Shown one piece after another: positions 1 through 6,069 of a stretch of 12,099 nt of DNA. The notes beneath the pieces were generated by a model. The model saw only the letters and a list, made by a program, of their open reading frames with translations. It was not told the origin of the DNA and searched no databases. Made by a program: the position numbers and the translations under genes. Every line of letters begins with the position of its first letter. The stretch's first letter is position 1. Origin of the DNA: Deltaproteobacteria bacterium (lineage in GTDB: Bacteria > Desulfobacterota > Syntrophia > Syntrophales > Smithellaceae); assembly GCA_009668925.1 (NCBI GenBank), contig SBEK01000130.1:1-12099 (forward strand), given 5' to 3'.

Positions 1-750
1 CGGGACAGGCGCCGGATAAATTAACCGGCCGACCCTTCCGGCCTTTACGCCGGTAACGCCGCAGTAGTCGCCTTTGCAATAATGAAGGCGATAGTGCGCC
101 CCGGCCATGTTGGCGATGGTGTCGGAGGAGAGCCCCGCGGCATTGATGACCACCGCCGTCAAGAAATCATAGACTTCGCCTTTGTCGCTTTCGGCAAAGA
201 TCCGCCACCGTGCTGCTTCCTTTTCAATCCGCGATACACGGGTATGACAGACCAGCTTAGCTCCGTTACCCTCCGCCCGCCTCAAAAAACAGTTCATCAG
301 GGCATGCGTGTCGATGATGCCCGTGTCCGGGGAAAGAAGCGCCGCGCGGGCCCGGACGTTGGGTTCAAGTTCGGCAACCTGCCTCGCGCCGATCATAGAC
401 AAAGATCCGGCACCATTTTCGCGGCCGTTTTCAAACAGCTTTTCGATCTCCTCGATTTCAGCCGAATCGCCCGCCACAACCAGTTTGCCGATTTTTTTGT
501 GGGGAACGCCGCTGCGGCCGGCGATTTCATACAAGAGCCGGTTGCCGGTTATGCACAGACGGGCCTTCAGCGAATCACCGGGATAGTAAAGGCCCGCATG
601 GATGACTTCACTGTTACGCGAACTGATGCCGCCGCCGTGCGCCGCGTTTTTCTCCAGAATAAACACGCTCCGGCCCGGTCCGGACACTTCGGCCGCCACG
701 GCCAGCCCGACCACCCCGGCCCCGATAATCGTCATGTCTGCCTGATCCAT
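1..750 (-). CDS. lhgO: FAD-dependent oxidoreductase, L-2-hydroxyglutarate oxidase family (3' end cut by window edge)
   Basis: The minus-strand frame is open from an ATG at 748-750 to the window edge, so the first 250 codons are present and the C-terminus is missing. Residues 6-17 form the beta-alpha-beta dinucleotide fold (TIIGAGVVGLAV, GxGxxG) that binds FAD, ending in an acidic residue (ILEK) about 20 residues later. The segment SSRNSEVIHAGLYYPG, followed by SLKARLC, is the hallmark of L-2-hydroxyglutarate oxidase/dehydrogenase (LhgO/YgaF). Near the edge, YCKGDYCG and LIYPAPVP also match that family. Members oxidise L-2-hydroxyglutarate to 2-oxoglutarate and pass electrons to the quinone pool or oxygen; the exact substrate here is inferred. 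The start has a GGGAG ribosome site 6 nt upstream. The gene diverges from the exonuclease gene and has its own promoter and a palindrome. Another FAD-dependent 2-hydroxyacid oxidase remains possible. Confidence 0.82.
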   Translation of the reverse strand, partial: MDQADMTIIGAGVVGLAVAAEVSGPGRSVFILEKNAAHGGGISSRNSEVIHAGLYYPGDSLKARLCITGNRLLYEIAGRSGVPHKKIGKLVVAGDSAEIEEIEKLFENGRENGAGSLSMIGARQVAELEPNVRARAALLSPDTGIIDTHALMNCFLRRAEGNGAKLVCHTRVSRIEKEAARWRIFAESDKGEVYDFLTAVVINAAGLSSDTIANMAGAHYRLHYCKGDYCGVTGVKAGRVGRLIYPAPVP

Positions 751-782
751 TTCCAGCTCCCTGCGGCAAACCAAGGCCAGCC

Positions 783-799
783 GCATCCGTAACGGATGC
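783..799. promoter_or_regulatory. 17-bp palindrome at the expected transcription start of the lhgO-like gene (possible operator)
   Basis: GCATCCGT-A-ACGGATGC is a perfect inverted repeat with 8-bp arms and one central base. It lies just downstream of the predicted minus-strand -10 hexamer (803-808) and covers the expected +1 near 796, a classic repressor position. A second small inverted repeat (CTTCG-GA-CGAAG, 814-825) falls in the -35/-10 spacer. No regulator gene is adjacent, so the binding protein is unknown. Confidence 0.45.
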
Positions 800-802
800 C
801 CT

Positions 803-831
803 TATATACACGACTTCGGACGAAGCCGCAA
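803..831 (-). promoter_or_regulatory. Predicted sigma70-type promoter of the lhgO-like gene
   Basis: Read on the minus strand, TTGCGG (831-826) is followed after exactly 17 nt by TATATA (808-803). Transcription would start near 796 and give a leader of about 45 nt before the ATG at 750. The -35 is only a partial match (TTG of TTGACA) while the -10 is good. Confidence 0.45.
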
Positions 832-898
832 AACATCTTGAGCATAATCGTTCATCATGGTAAGAAAATTCAAAATGCTCCGAGGGGTTAGCCGAAAT

Positions 899-1678
899 TT
901 GAAGATCGCCTCCTACAATGTCAATTCGATCCGCTCCCGTCTGCATATTGTTTTGCCCTGGCTGCAAAAGAATCAGCCGGACATTCTGTGCATGCAGGAA
1001 ACGAAAGTCGACGACGCCCAGTTTCCCGCCGCCGAATTTGAGGCCGAAGGCTACGCGGTGACTTACCGGGGCGATAAGCAGTATAACGGCGTCGCCGTCG
1101 CCTCCCGGCAAAAACCGCAAAAAATGAAGTTCGGCCTGCCCGACGCCCCCGCGGATCCCGACCGGCTGATCTGGGTGCAGTTTGGCGATCTGAATATCCT
1201 GAACGCCTATGTTCCTCAGGGACAGAAAGTCGACAGGCCGCAATTCGCGTATAAGCTGGAATGGCTCAGCCGGCTGAAAAAGTACCTGCAAAAGAAGTTC
1301 ACGCCTGATCAAAACTTAATCCTGTGCGGCGATTTCAACGTCGCCCCCCAGCCGATAGACGTCCACGACCCCAAACGGATTCTGGGGCATGTGTCTTTCA
1401 ATCCGGAGATCTGGAAGGCCTACGAGGACGTCCGGTCCTGGGGGCTTACGGACGTGTTTCGCCGGCATCATCCCGATGAACCTGGCCAATACACATTTTT
1501 TGATTACCGCGTCCGCGATTCGGTCGGCCGCAATATGGGATGGCGGGTGGACCACATCCTCGCGACGAAACCGCTCGCGGCCCGCTCCCGCCGCTGCACG
1601 ATCGACATGGAGACGCGGCTCGCGGCCAGGCCGTCGGATCATGCCGTGATTTATGCAGAGTGGGAAGGGAAAGTGTAA
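899..1678 (+). CDS. xth: Exodeoxyribonuclease III (AP endonuclease)
   Basis: This Mg-dependent enzyme of the exonuclease/endonuclease/phosphatase fold cuts DNA at abasic sites and degrades 3' ends in base excision repair. Every catalytic motif is visible, numbered from the TTG start: YNVNSIRSR (N7, N9), QETKV (E34), NAYVPQG (Y105), CGDFNVAP (D145, N147), YTFFDYR, WRVDHIL (D218) and SDHAVIYAEW (D247, H248). The 259 residues compare with 268 in E. coli XthA. The frame also has ATGs at 857 and 875, but neither has a ribosome site. The TTG at 899 is preceded by GAGGGG (882-887, 11 nt away), begins the protein exactly where ExoIII homologues begin, and places the metal-binding glutamate at position 34 as in E. 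coli. The 857 start (273 aa) remains possible. The stop overlaps the next start (TAATG), so the two are probably translationally coupled. Confidence 0.92.
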   Translation: MKIASYNVNSIRSRLHIVLPWLQKNQPDILCMQETKVDDAQFPAAEFEAEGYAVTYRGDKQYNGVAVASRQKPQKMKFGLPDAPADPDRLIWVQFGDLNILNAYVPQGQKVDRPQFAYKLEWLSRLKKYLQKKFTPDQNLILCGDFNVAPQPIDVHDPKRILGHVSFNPEIWKAYEDVRSWGLTDVFRRHHPDEPGQYTFFDYRVRDSVGRNMGWRVDHILATKPLAARSRRCTIDMETRLAARPSDHAVIYAEWEGKV

Positions 1679-2241
1679 TGATGAAGGAAGAAGATATTAA
1701 ACGCATCAACGAAGAAATCGCCGCCCGTTTCGGAAGGATTGAAGCCGGCATTGCCTCCGCCGAAACCGTCGCCTCGCTCCTGGAAACCCTGATTAGCGGA
1801 ATCGAAAAGGAATTTGACGTTCCCTTTGTGTGGCTCACGCTGACCGACCACGAAAAAGCGGCGAGGGTGGTAGCCTGCGCGCAGTCCTCGAACCTCCTGA
1901 AAAACCGGCTGAGCATCGTTCCCCTAGACGTGCTCACCGATCTGCTGCCAGACGGGATGAAACCTGTTCTGGCCAACCGCGATTTGCAGCCCTTTTACCG
2001 GCTGATGCCGCCCGCGAAAAAATATTTTGCCCGGTCGGTGGCCATTGCGCCCCTCGCGCTTGACGGCGAGATCATCGGCACCTGGAATAACGGCGACGCC
2101 GCCCCCGAACGCTATATGCCGGACATGGATTCGACGCTTCTCGCGGCGCTGGCGGAGAGGATTTCCCTAAAACTTACCGAGCTGGCCGCCGGCAAGAGCG
2201 GCGCGAACGACACCCGAGAACCCGGAGGTCTTCATGGTTGA
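1678..2241 (+). CDS. DUF484 family GAF-like protein
   Basis: The 187-residue soluble protein has an N-terminal helical stretch of about 45 residues (charged, heptad-like, IAARFGRIEAGIASAETV), then a GAF-like alpha/beta domain. The segment ARSVAIAPLALDGEIIGTW followed by a PERYMPDMDSTLL-type helix matches the conserved end of DUF484 (COG3159), where a buried strand pair carries the pattern IAPL...G.I. and is followed by F.P.M...FL. DUF484 has no firm biochemical role; GAF folds usually bind small ligands or mediate dimerisation, and DUF484 genes are often found near DNA-maintenance genes. The start is ATGATG (1678 or 1681) with GGAAGGGA 7 nt upstream of the first, and it shares one base with the exonuclease stop codon. 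Its end overlaps the next gene by 8 nt. Ligand and partner cannot be told from sequence. Confidence 0.72.
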   Translation: MMKEEDIKRINEEIAARFGRIEAGIASAETVASLLETLISGIEKEFDVPFVWLTLTDHEKAARVVACAQSSNLLKNRLSIVPLDVLTDLLPDGMKPVLANRDLQPFYRLMPPAKKYFARSVAIAPLALDGEIIGTWNNGDAAPERYMPDMDSTLLAALAERISLKLTELAAGKSGANDTREPGGLHG

Positions 2242-2581
2242 AGAATGGATCAAGGAAATAAAAAGAGACTGTCCGCCGGAGGGGCTCGGGATGATTCTCG
2301 TGCACAACGGCATTGTCCGGGCATCGTCCAAACAGGGCCAACCCGTGGGCTGCATGAAGCTTTCCTATGACCGCGAAGCGCTTGACGGAGCCGTACGCCG
2401 GTTTAAGAAAATGGAAGGCATCGCCGACATCCGCACCTGGATCAACGAAGGCGAGCTTACGGTCGGCGACGACATTATGGTGGTTTGCGTGGCCGGCAGA
2501 TTTCGCAAGGACATCCTGCCGGTATTTCAGGAACTCATCACCCTCATCAAAACCGAAATCGTCAAAGAGGTTGAATGGTAG
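2234..2581 (+). CDS. MoaE-family protein (molybdopterin synthase large-subunit-like), short form
   Basis: MoaE together with MoaD inserts the dithiolene sulfurs of molybdopterin. This 115-residue protein shows the MoaE core: GMILVHNGIVRASS (R29 aligns with E. coli R39), a YDRE segment, the strand-turn-strand ADIRTWINEGELTVGDDIMVV (matching VTVIHRIGELWPGDEIVFV), then a long helix. K106 (IKT) aligns with catalytic K119, and K111 lies near the position of K126. Differences: the family HR pair (H103-R104) is FR here (F90-R91), and the protein stops right after the second lysine, lacking the last 20-odd residues of the usual 150. The ribosome site GGAGG (2224-2228) lies 5 nt from the ATG, inside the end of the DUF484 gene. 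No moaD or other cofactor gene is near. It may be a bona fide compact MoaE or a paralogue with another role. Confidence 0.7.
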   Translation: MVEEWIKEIKRDCPPEGLGMILVHNGIVRASSKQGQPVGCMKLSYDREALDGAVRRFKKMEGIADIRTWINEGELTVGDDIMVVCVAGRFRKDILPVFQELITLIKTEIVKEVEW

Positions 2582-2639
2582 GAAGCGGTCGTGCCGCCCC
2601 GCATGGGTGGTTCAAACCGTTCCCTGCTCTCAGACAACT

Positions 2640-2651
2640 GCATCATGATGC
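2640..2651. repeat. 12-bp perfect palindrome upstream of the kefF-like gene
   Basis: GCATCATGATGC is self-complementary and sits 16 nt before the kefF-like ATG, at the end of the 86-nt gap that is the only real spacing in the xth-to-kefC run. It could be an operator or processing site; chance occurrence cannot be excluded, and I see no convincing promoter in the gap. Confidence 0.25.
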
Positions 2652-2667
2652 GGAAAGCCTGACACCC

Positions 2668-3267
2668 ATGAATAAAGTTCTGATCCTTTTTGCCCATCCC
2701 CGTTTTGAAAAATCAAAGACCAACCGGGCCCTGCTTTCCTGCGTGGACGGGCTGGAAGGTGTGACGCTCAACGACCTCTATGAGCAGTATCCGGATTTCA
2801 ACATCGACATCGACCGCGAAAAGGATCTCCTTCTTCAACACGATGTCATCCTGTGGCATCATCCCGTCTATATGTACAGCGCTCCGGCCATGATCAAGCA
2901 ATGGATTGACGTCGTCCTGGAATACGGCTGGGCTCACGGCGGCACGGGGAAAGCGCTCGCCGGCAAAACGATTTTCAATGTCCTGACCGCCGGCGGAATC
3001 CGGGAATCCTATGCGCCGGGCGAACGCAATCGTTTTGCCTTGCGGGAGTTCATGCTCCCCTTTGAACAAACCGCCGTGCTGTGCAATATGGTTTATCTTC
3101 CGCCTTTCGTCGTCCACGGCACGGGCCGGCTCACCCCGAAGGAACTCGCCGGGCAGGTCATCCTTTACCGTCAGCTCCTGGAGAGACTTACCGCGGGAGA
3201 GCTTGATATCGAGACCGTCCGGCATTACGATTATCTAAATGACTGGCTCACCGAAAACAAAGGATAA
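2668..3267 (+). CDS. kefF: NAD(P)H quinone oxidoreductase, KefF/KefG-type ancillary protein of a Kef K+ efflux system
   Basis: The protein has 199 residues with a flavodoxin-like fold: first strand VLILFAHPRFEKSKTN (phosphate-binding loop for FMN/FAD), LYEQYPDFNIDI at 38-48, the active-site segment WHHPVYMYSAPAMIKQWIDVV at 63-83, GWAHG at 87-91, then LTAGG at 106-110. All match E. coli KefF (176 aa) block by block, including YPDFNID and LPPF. KefF binds KefC in the cytosol, reduces quinones and electrophiles, and is needed for full efflux activity. Here it lies 8 nt before a kefC-like gene, which supports the pairing. The ATG at 2668 agrees with homologues. An upstream in-frame ATG at 2575 overlaps the moaE-like stop and would add 31 unrelated residues; I reject it, although the ribosome site at 2668 (GGAAAG, 2653-2658) is only fair. 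KefG cannot be distinguished from KefF with certainty. Confidence 0.87.
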   Translation: MNKVLILFAHPRFEKSKTNRALLSCVDGLEGVTLNDLYEQYPDFNIDIDREKDLLLQHDVILWHHPVYMYSAPAMIKQWIDVVLEYGWAHGGTGKALAGKTIFNVLTAGGIRESYAPGERNRFALREFMLPFEQTAVLCNMVYLPPFVVHGTGRLTPKELAGQVILYRQLLERLTAGELDIETVRHYDYLNDWLTENKG

Positions 3268-3275
3268 CGAGACCC

Positions 3276-5135
3276 ATGGGGACCGCCTTTCTTCAGAACG
3301 CACTCATTTACCTGGCCACCGCCGTCGTCTTCGTTCCGGTTGCCAGGAAGCTGGGAATGGGATCCGTTCTGGGATATCTGCTGGGCGGCATTTTTATCGG
3401 CCCCTTCTTCCTGGGATTTATCGGGACGGAAGGAAAGGACATCATGCATTTTGCCGAGTTCGGCGTGGTCATGATGCTCTTCCTGATCGGCCTGGAGCTC
3501 GAGCCCGCCGCCTTCTGGAGAATGCGCCGGATGATCCTCGGAATGGGAGCCCTGCAAGTCACCTTCACAGCCCTTCTGTGCTTCGCCGGACTTTACGCGC
3601 TGGGGTTCAGCTGGCAGGCGTCGCTGGCCTGCGGTCTGGCACTGGCCATGTCATCCACCGCCATCGTCATGCAGACGCTGAAGGAAAAGGGGCTGAGCCA
3701 AACGGAATCGGGAACGGCGTCTTTCGCCGTGCTTTTGTTTCAGGACATTTCCATCGTCCCGATTCTGGCGCTTCTGCCGCTGATCGCCATATCGGCCGCA
3801 CCGGCCGTGCGCACCGGCGGCGAGACCTGGATGTCGGGGCTCTCCGGCTGGGCGCAGACGCTCATGCTGCTTGCCGCCATCAACGCGGTCGTGCTGATCG
3901 GGCGCTTCGTCTTCGTCCCTTTTCTGCGCTTCATCGCGCGCATCCGGATTAGGGAATTATTTACGGCGGCGGCGCTGCTCATCGTCGTCGGCACGGCTTA
4001 CCTGATGATCCTGGTGGGCCTGAGCCCGGCGCTGGGAACCTTTCTGGCCGGTCTGGTTCTAGCGACCAGTGAATTCCGCCATGAACTGGAAAGCGATGTC
4101 GAGCCCTTCAAAGGCATTTTGCTCGGATTGTTCTTCATCGCGGTCGGCGCTTCCATCAATTTCAAGCAGATCATGGAAAACCCGCTGCAGATTGTCGCTC
4201 TGGTCTGCGGCATTCTGATTCTCAAGTCGCTGGTTCTGTTCGTCATCGGGAAAATCTCCCGGCTCAGCTTCGATCAGAATATGATTTTTTCCGTGAGCCT
4301 GGGACAGGTCGGCGAATTCGCCTTCGTGCTGTTTGCCTTCATGGCGCAGTTGCAGATTCTCTCGGTTGCGACCACCGATATGATGATGGGCGCGACGGCC
4401 ATCAGCATGACCATCACGCCATTTCTGCTGCTGATCAACGAACGCCTGATCCTTCCCCGTTTCGGAACCCGGGAGGCTGTGGAAGAAAAAGAAGCCGACG
4501 CGATTTACGGGGAGCATCCCGTCATCATCACGGGATTCGGAAATTTCGGCAGCACGGTCGGCCGGTTTCTCCGCGCCAATGGCATTGCCGCGACCATTCT
4601 GGACAACGATTCGGACCGAGTCGATCTTTTGCGCAGGATGGGGTTTACCGTCTTTTACGGAGATGCGACGCGGCCCGACATTTTGAAATCGGCCGGAGCG
4701 GACCGGGCGAAAATTCTGGTGGCCGCGATCGGCTCGCCGGAAATCAATCTGGAAGTGGTCGAGAAGGCAGCAAAGGAATTTCCGAACCTGACGATCATGG
4801 TGCGCGCCGAGCAACGACAGGACGCCTACGATCTCCTCGATATGGGCGTTAAGAATATTTACCGGGAAACGCTCGACACGTCCGTTCGCCTGGGCGTGGA
4901 CGTCCTCGCCACGCTCGGATTCCGCAAATACAGCGCCGTGCGCGCCGGCCAGAACTTTATCAAATACGATGAAGCGGCGCTTGCGAAACTTGCGGCCCAT
5001 CGGCATGATCAGGAATCCTACATCTTTAATATCCGTGAACAGATCGAGTTGCAGGAGCAGTTGCTGGCGATCGACCGCGAAACGATCCCCAATATTCACG
5101 ACCACGCCTGGGACAGCGCCAAGCGCGACGAATAA
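3276..5135 (+). CDS. kefC: KefC-like ligand-gated K+ efflux protein (CPA2 antiporter with RCK/TrkA-N domain)
   Basis: The 619-residue length equals that of E. coli KefC (620). Residues 1-390 form the CPA2 membrane domain of about 12-13 helices, with GSVLGYLLGGIFIGP at 29-43, FLIGLELEP at 69-77, SSTAIVMQ at 126-133 and the ion-path pair Q156-D157 in LLFQDI. The regulatory loop HELESDVEPFKG (269-280) is nearly identical to that of KefC. Residues 414-530 are an RCK nucleotide-binding domain (GFGNFG 420-425, D443, YGDATR 461-466), followed by a C-terminal helical extension rich in Gln and Glu. Kef systems are held shut by glutathione and opened by glutathione adducts, releasing K+ and acidifying the cytosol during electrophile stress. 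R430 and R530 align with E. coli ligand residues R416 and R516, but N551 aligns with D565 and F441 with M455, so ligand specificity may differ. It lies in an operon with the kefF-like gene. KefB versus KefC assignment is by overall resemblance. Confidence 0.9.
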   Translation: MGTAFLQNALIYLATAVVFVPVARKLGMGSVLGYLLGGIFIGPFFLGFIGTEGKDIMHFAEFGVVMMLFLIGLELEPAAFWRMRRMILGMGALQVTFTALLCFAGLYALGFSWQASLACGLALAMSSTAIVMQTLKEKGLSQTESGTASFAVLLFQDISIVPILALLPLIAISAAPAVRTGGETWMSGLSGWAQTLMLLAAINAVVLIGRFVFVPFLRFIARIRIRELFTAAALLIVVGTAYLMILVGLSPALGTFLAGLVLATSEFRHELESDVEPFKGILLGLFFIAVGASINFKQIMENPLQIVALVCGILILKSLVLFVIGKISRLSFDQNMIFSVSLGQVGEFAFVLFAFMAQLQILSVATTDMMMGATAISMTITPFLLLINERLILPRFGTREAVEEKEADAIYGEHPVIITGFGNFGSTVGRFLRANGIAATILDNDSDRVDLLRRMGFTVFYGDATRPDILKSAGADRAKILVAAIGSPEINLEVVEKAAKEFPNLTIMVRAEQRQDAYDLLDMGVKNIYRETLDTSVRLGVDVLATLGFRKYSAVRAGQNFIKYDEAALAKLAAHRHDQESYIFNIREQIELQEQLLAIDRETIPNIHDHAWDSAKRDE

Positions 5136-5168
5136 GTGTTAAGTGTTGAGTGTTAAGTGTCACGTGTT
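5134..5168 (+). repeat. Five tandem 7-nt repeats (consensus AAGTGTT) starting in the kefC stop codon
   Basis: Units are AAGTGTT, AAGTGTT, GAGTGTT, AAGTGTC and ACGTGTT, contiguous with no spacers. The array starts at the last two bases of the kefC TAA. It opens an AT-rich 178-nt gap that contrasts with the GC-rich genes on both sides. Confidence 0.8.
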
Positions 5169-5213
5169 GCGTTTTATGTATCATCTAAAGTAATCCGCAT
5201 CTCCATTTATTTA

Positions 5214-5234
5214 ACTTAAATCTTAAAACTTAAA
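5214..5234 (+). repeat. Three tandem 7-nt repeats (ACTTAAA / TCTTAAA), partial inverse of the first array
   Basis: Units are ACTTAAA, TCTTAAA and ACTTAAA, then a partial ACT. The reverse complement reads in register as GTTTTAA or a near variant, one base from GTGTTAA, which is the phase-shifted unit of the first array. The two arrays therefore form an imperfect inverted repeat around a loop of about 45 nt, and a transcript could fold with periodic G.A mismatches. Confidence 0.65.
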
Positions 5235-5256
5235 ACTGTTCTTCGCTAAGATATTC

Positions 5257-5285
5257 TTGACTTGCACCGGGGCCTTTTTTATACT
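5257..5285 (+). promoter_or_regulatory. Strong predicted sigma70-type promoter of the four-gene operon
   Basis: TTGACT (5257-5262) is followed by a 17-nt spacer and TATACT (5280-5285), each matching consensus at five of six positions. Transcription would start near 5292 and give a leader of about 22 nt carrying the ribosome site of the MinD-like gene. This marks the four downstream genes as a unit separate from kefC. Confidence 0.75.
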
Positions 5286-5313
5286 CAACGGGCCTTGTCG
5301 GAGAGAAGATCCT

Positions 5314-6069
5314 ATGCCTAAAATCATCGCGGTTCATTCCTTCCGGGGCGGAACCGGGAAATCAAACACCACGGCTAATCTGGCCTGCCTGCTCGCCGGA
5401 GAAGGGAAGCGTGTCGGCATGGTCGATACGGATATCCAGTCACCCGGCATTCATGTTCTGTTCAGCCTCGACTCCGGGGACATCGCCTTTTCCCTGAATG
5501 ATTTTTTATGGGGCAAATGCGAAATCGCCGGCGCCGCCCATGATGTATCCGCCGTTCTGGGTCCCGGCGCGGCCGGAAAACTTTTCCTGATCCCGTCGAG
5601 CATTCGCCCGGGAGACATCGCCCGCGTTTTGCACTACGGCTATGACATCAATCTTCTGAAAGAAGGGTATCAAACGCTGATCCAACACCTGGCGCTGGAC
5701 TATCTTTTTATTGATACCCATCCGGGCCTGAACGAAGAAACATTAATGTCGATCGCCATCGCCGACCTCCTGCTCATCATTCTGCGCCCCGATCAGCAGG
5801 ACTACCAGGGAACGGCCGTGACCATCGAGGTTTCGAGGCAGCTGGAAGTTCCCGGCATGTTTCTGATCGTCAATAAAACGCCCCCCGGCTTTGAGCAAGG
5901 CGCCCTGGCCGCGAAAATCGCCGCCGCTTACGACTGCACCGTCGCCGGCGTCCTCATGCACTCCGACGAGATGATGACGCTTGGAAGCGGCGGCCTATTC
6001 TGCCTCAACTATCCGGATCACCCGGTCACCCGCGAACTGGAAAAAATCGCCCGGAGGATCGGCTCATGA
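5314..6069 (+). CDS. MinD/ParA-like P-loop ATPase with a non-canonical Walker A motif
   Basis: This is a 251-residue SIMIBI-class NTPase. Walker A is RGGTGKSN (11-18), with P-loop K16 and S17. The switch I region is DTDIQSPG (38-45, with D40 where MinD has its catalytic aspartate) and Walker B/switch II is FIDTHPGLN (132-140). MinD/ParA proteins dimerise on ATP, and the signature first lysine (xKGGxGK) reaches across the dimer; here that position (11) is arginine. The base-binding strand carries VNKTP (186-190). The C-terminal RELEKIARRIGS is short and possibly amphipathic, so it might act as a membrane anchor like the MinD tail, but this is weak. The start has GGAGAG 8 nt upstream. A longer in-frame start at 5257 lies in the -35 box and is rejected. 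It is the first gene of the operon, and its stop overlaps the next start (ATGA). A role as a switch working with the membrane protein that follows is inferred. Confidence 0.85.
   Translation: MPKIIAVHSFRGGTGKSNTTANLACLLAGEGKRVGMVDTDIQSPGIHVLFSLDSGDIAFSLNDFLWGKCEIAGAAHDVSAVLGPGAAGKLFLIPSSIRPGDIARVLHYGYDINLLKEGYQTLIQHLALDYLFIDTHPGLNEETLMSIAIADLLLIILRPDQQDYQGTAVTIEVSRQLEVPGMFLIVNKTPPGFEQGALAAKIAAAYDCTVAGVLMHSDEMMTLGSGGLFCLNYPDHPVTRELEKIARRIGS

Noticed and set aside
82..792. 236-codon plus-strand open frame
   Set aside because: It is antisense to the lhgO-like gene, whose motifs are clear; the translation is low-quality shadow sequence.
614..1312. 232-codon minus-strand open frame across the divergent promoter region
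   Set aside because: It overlaps both lhgO and xth coding regions and the promoter; no motif supports it.
2575..2667. N-terminal extension of the kefF-like protein from ATG 2575
   Set aside because: The 31 extra residues do not resemble any KefF N-terminus; homologues begin at the flavodoxin strand encoded from 2668.
4059..5105. 348-codon open frame on the minus strand
   Set aside because: It lies fully antisense to the KefC RCK/membrane region, has no family motifs or ribosome site, and arises from codon bias in GC-rich DNA.
5134..5234. CRISPR-like repeats
   Set aside because: The units are 7 nt, contiguous and without spacers, so they are simple tandem repeats, not a CRISPR array.
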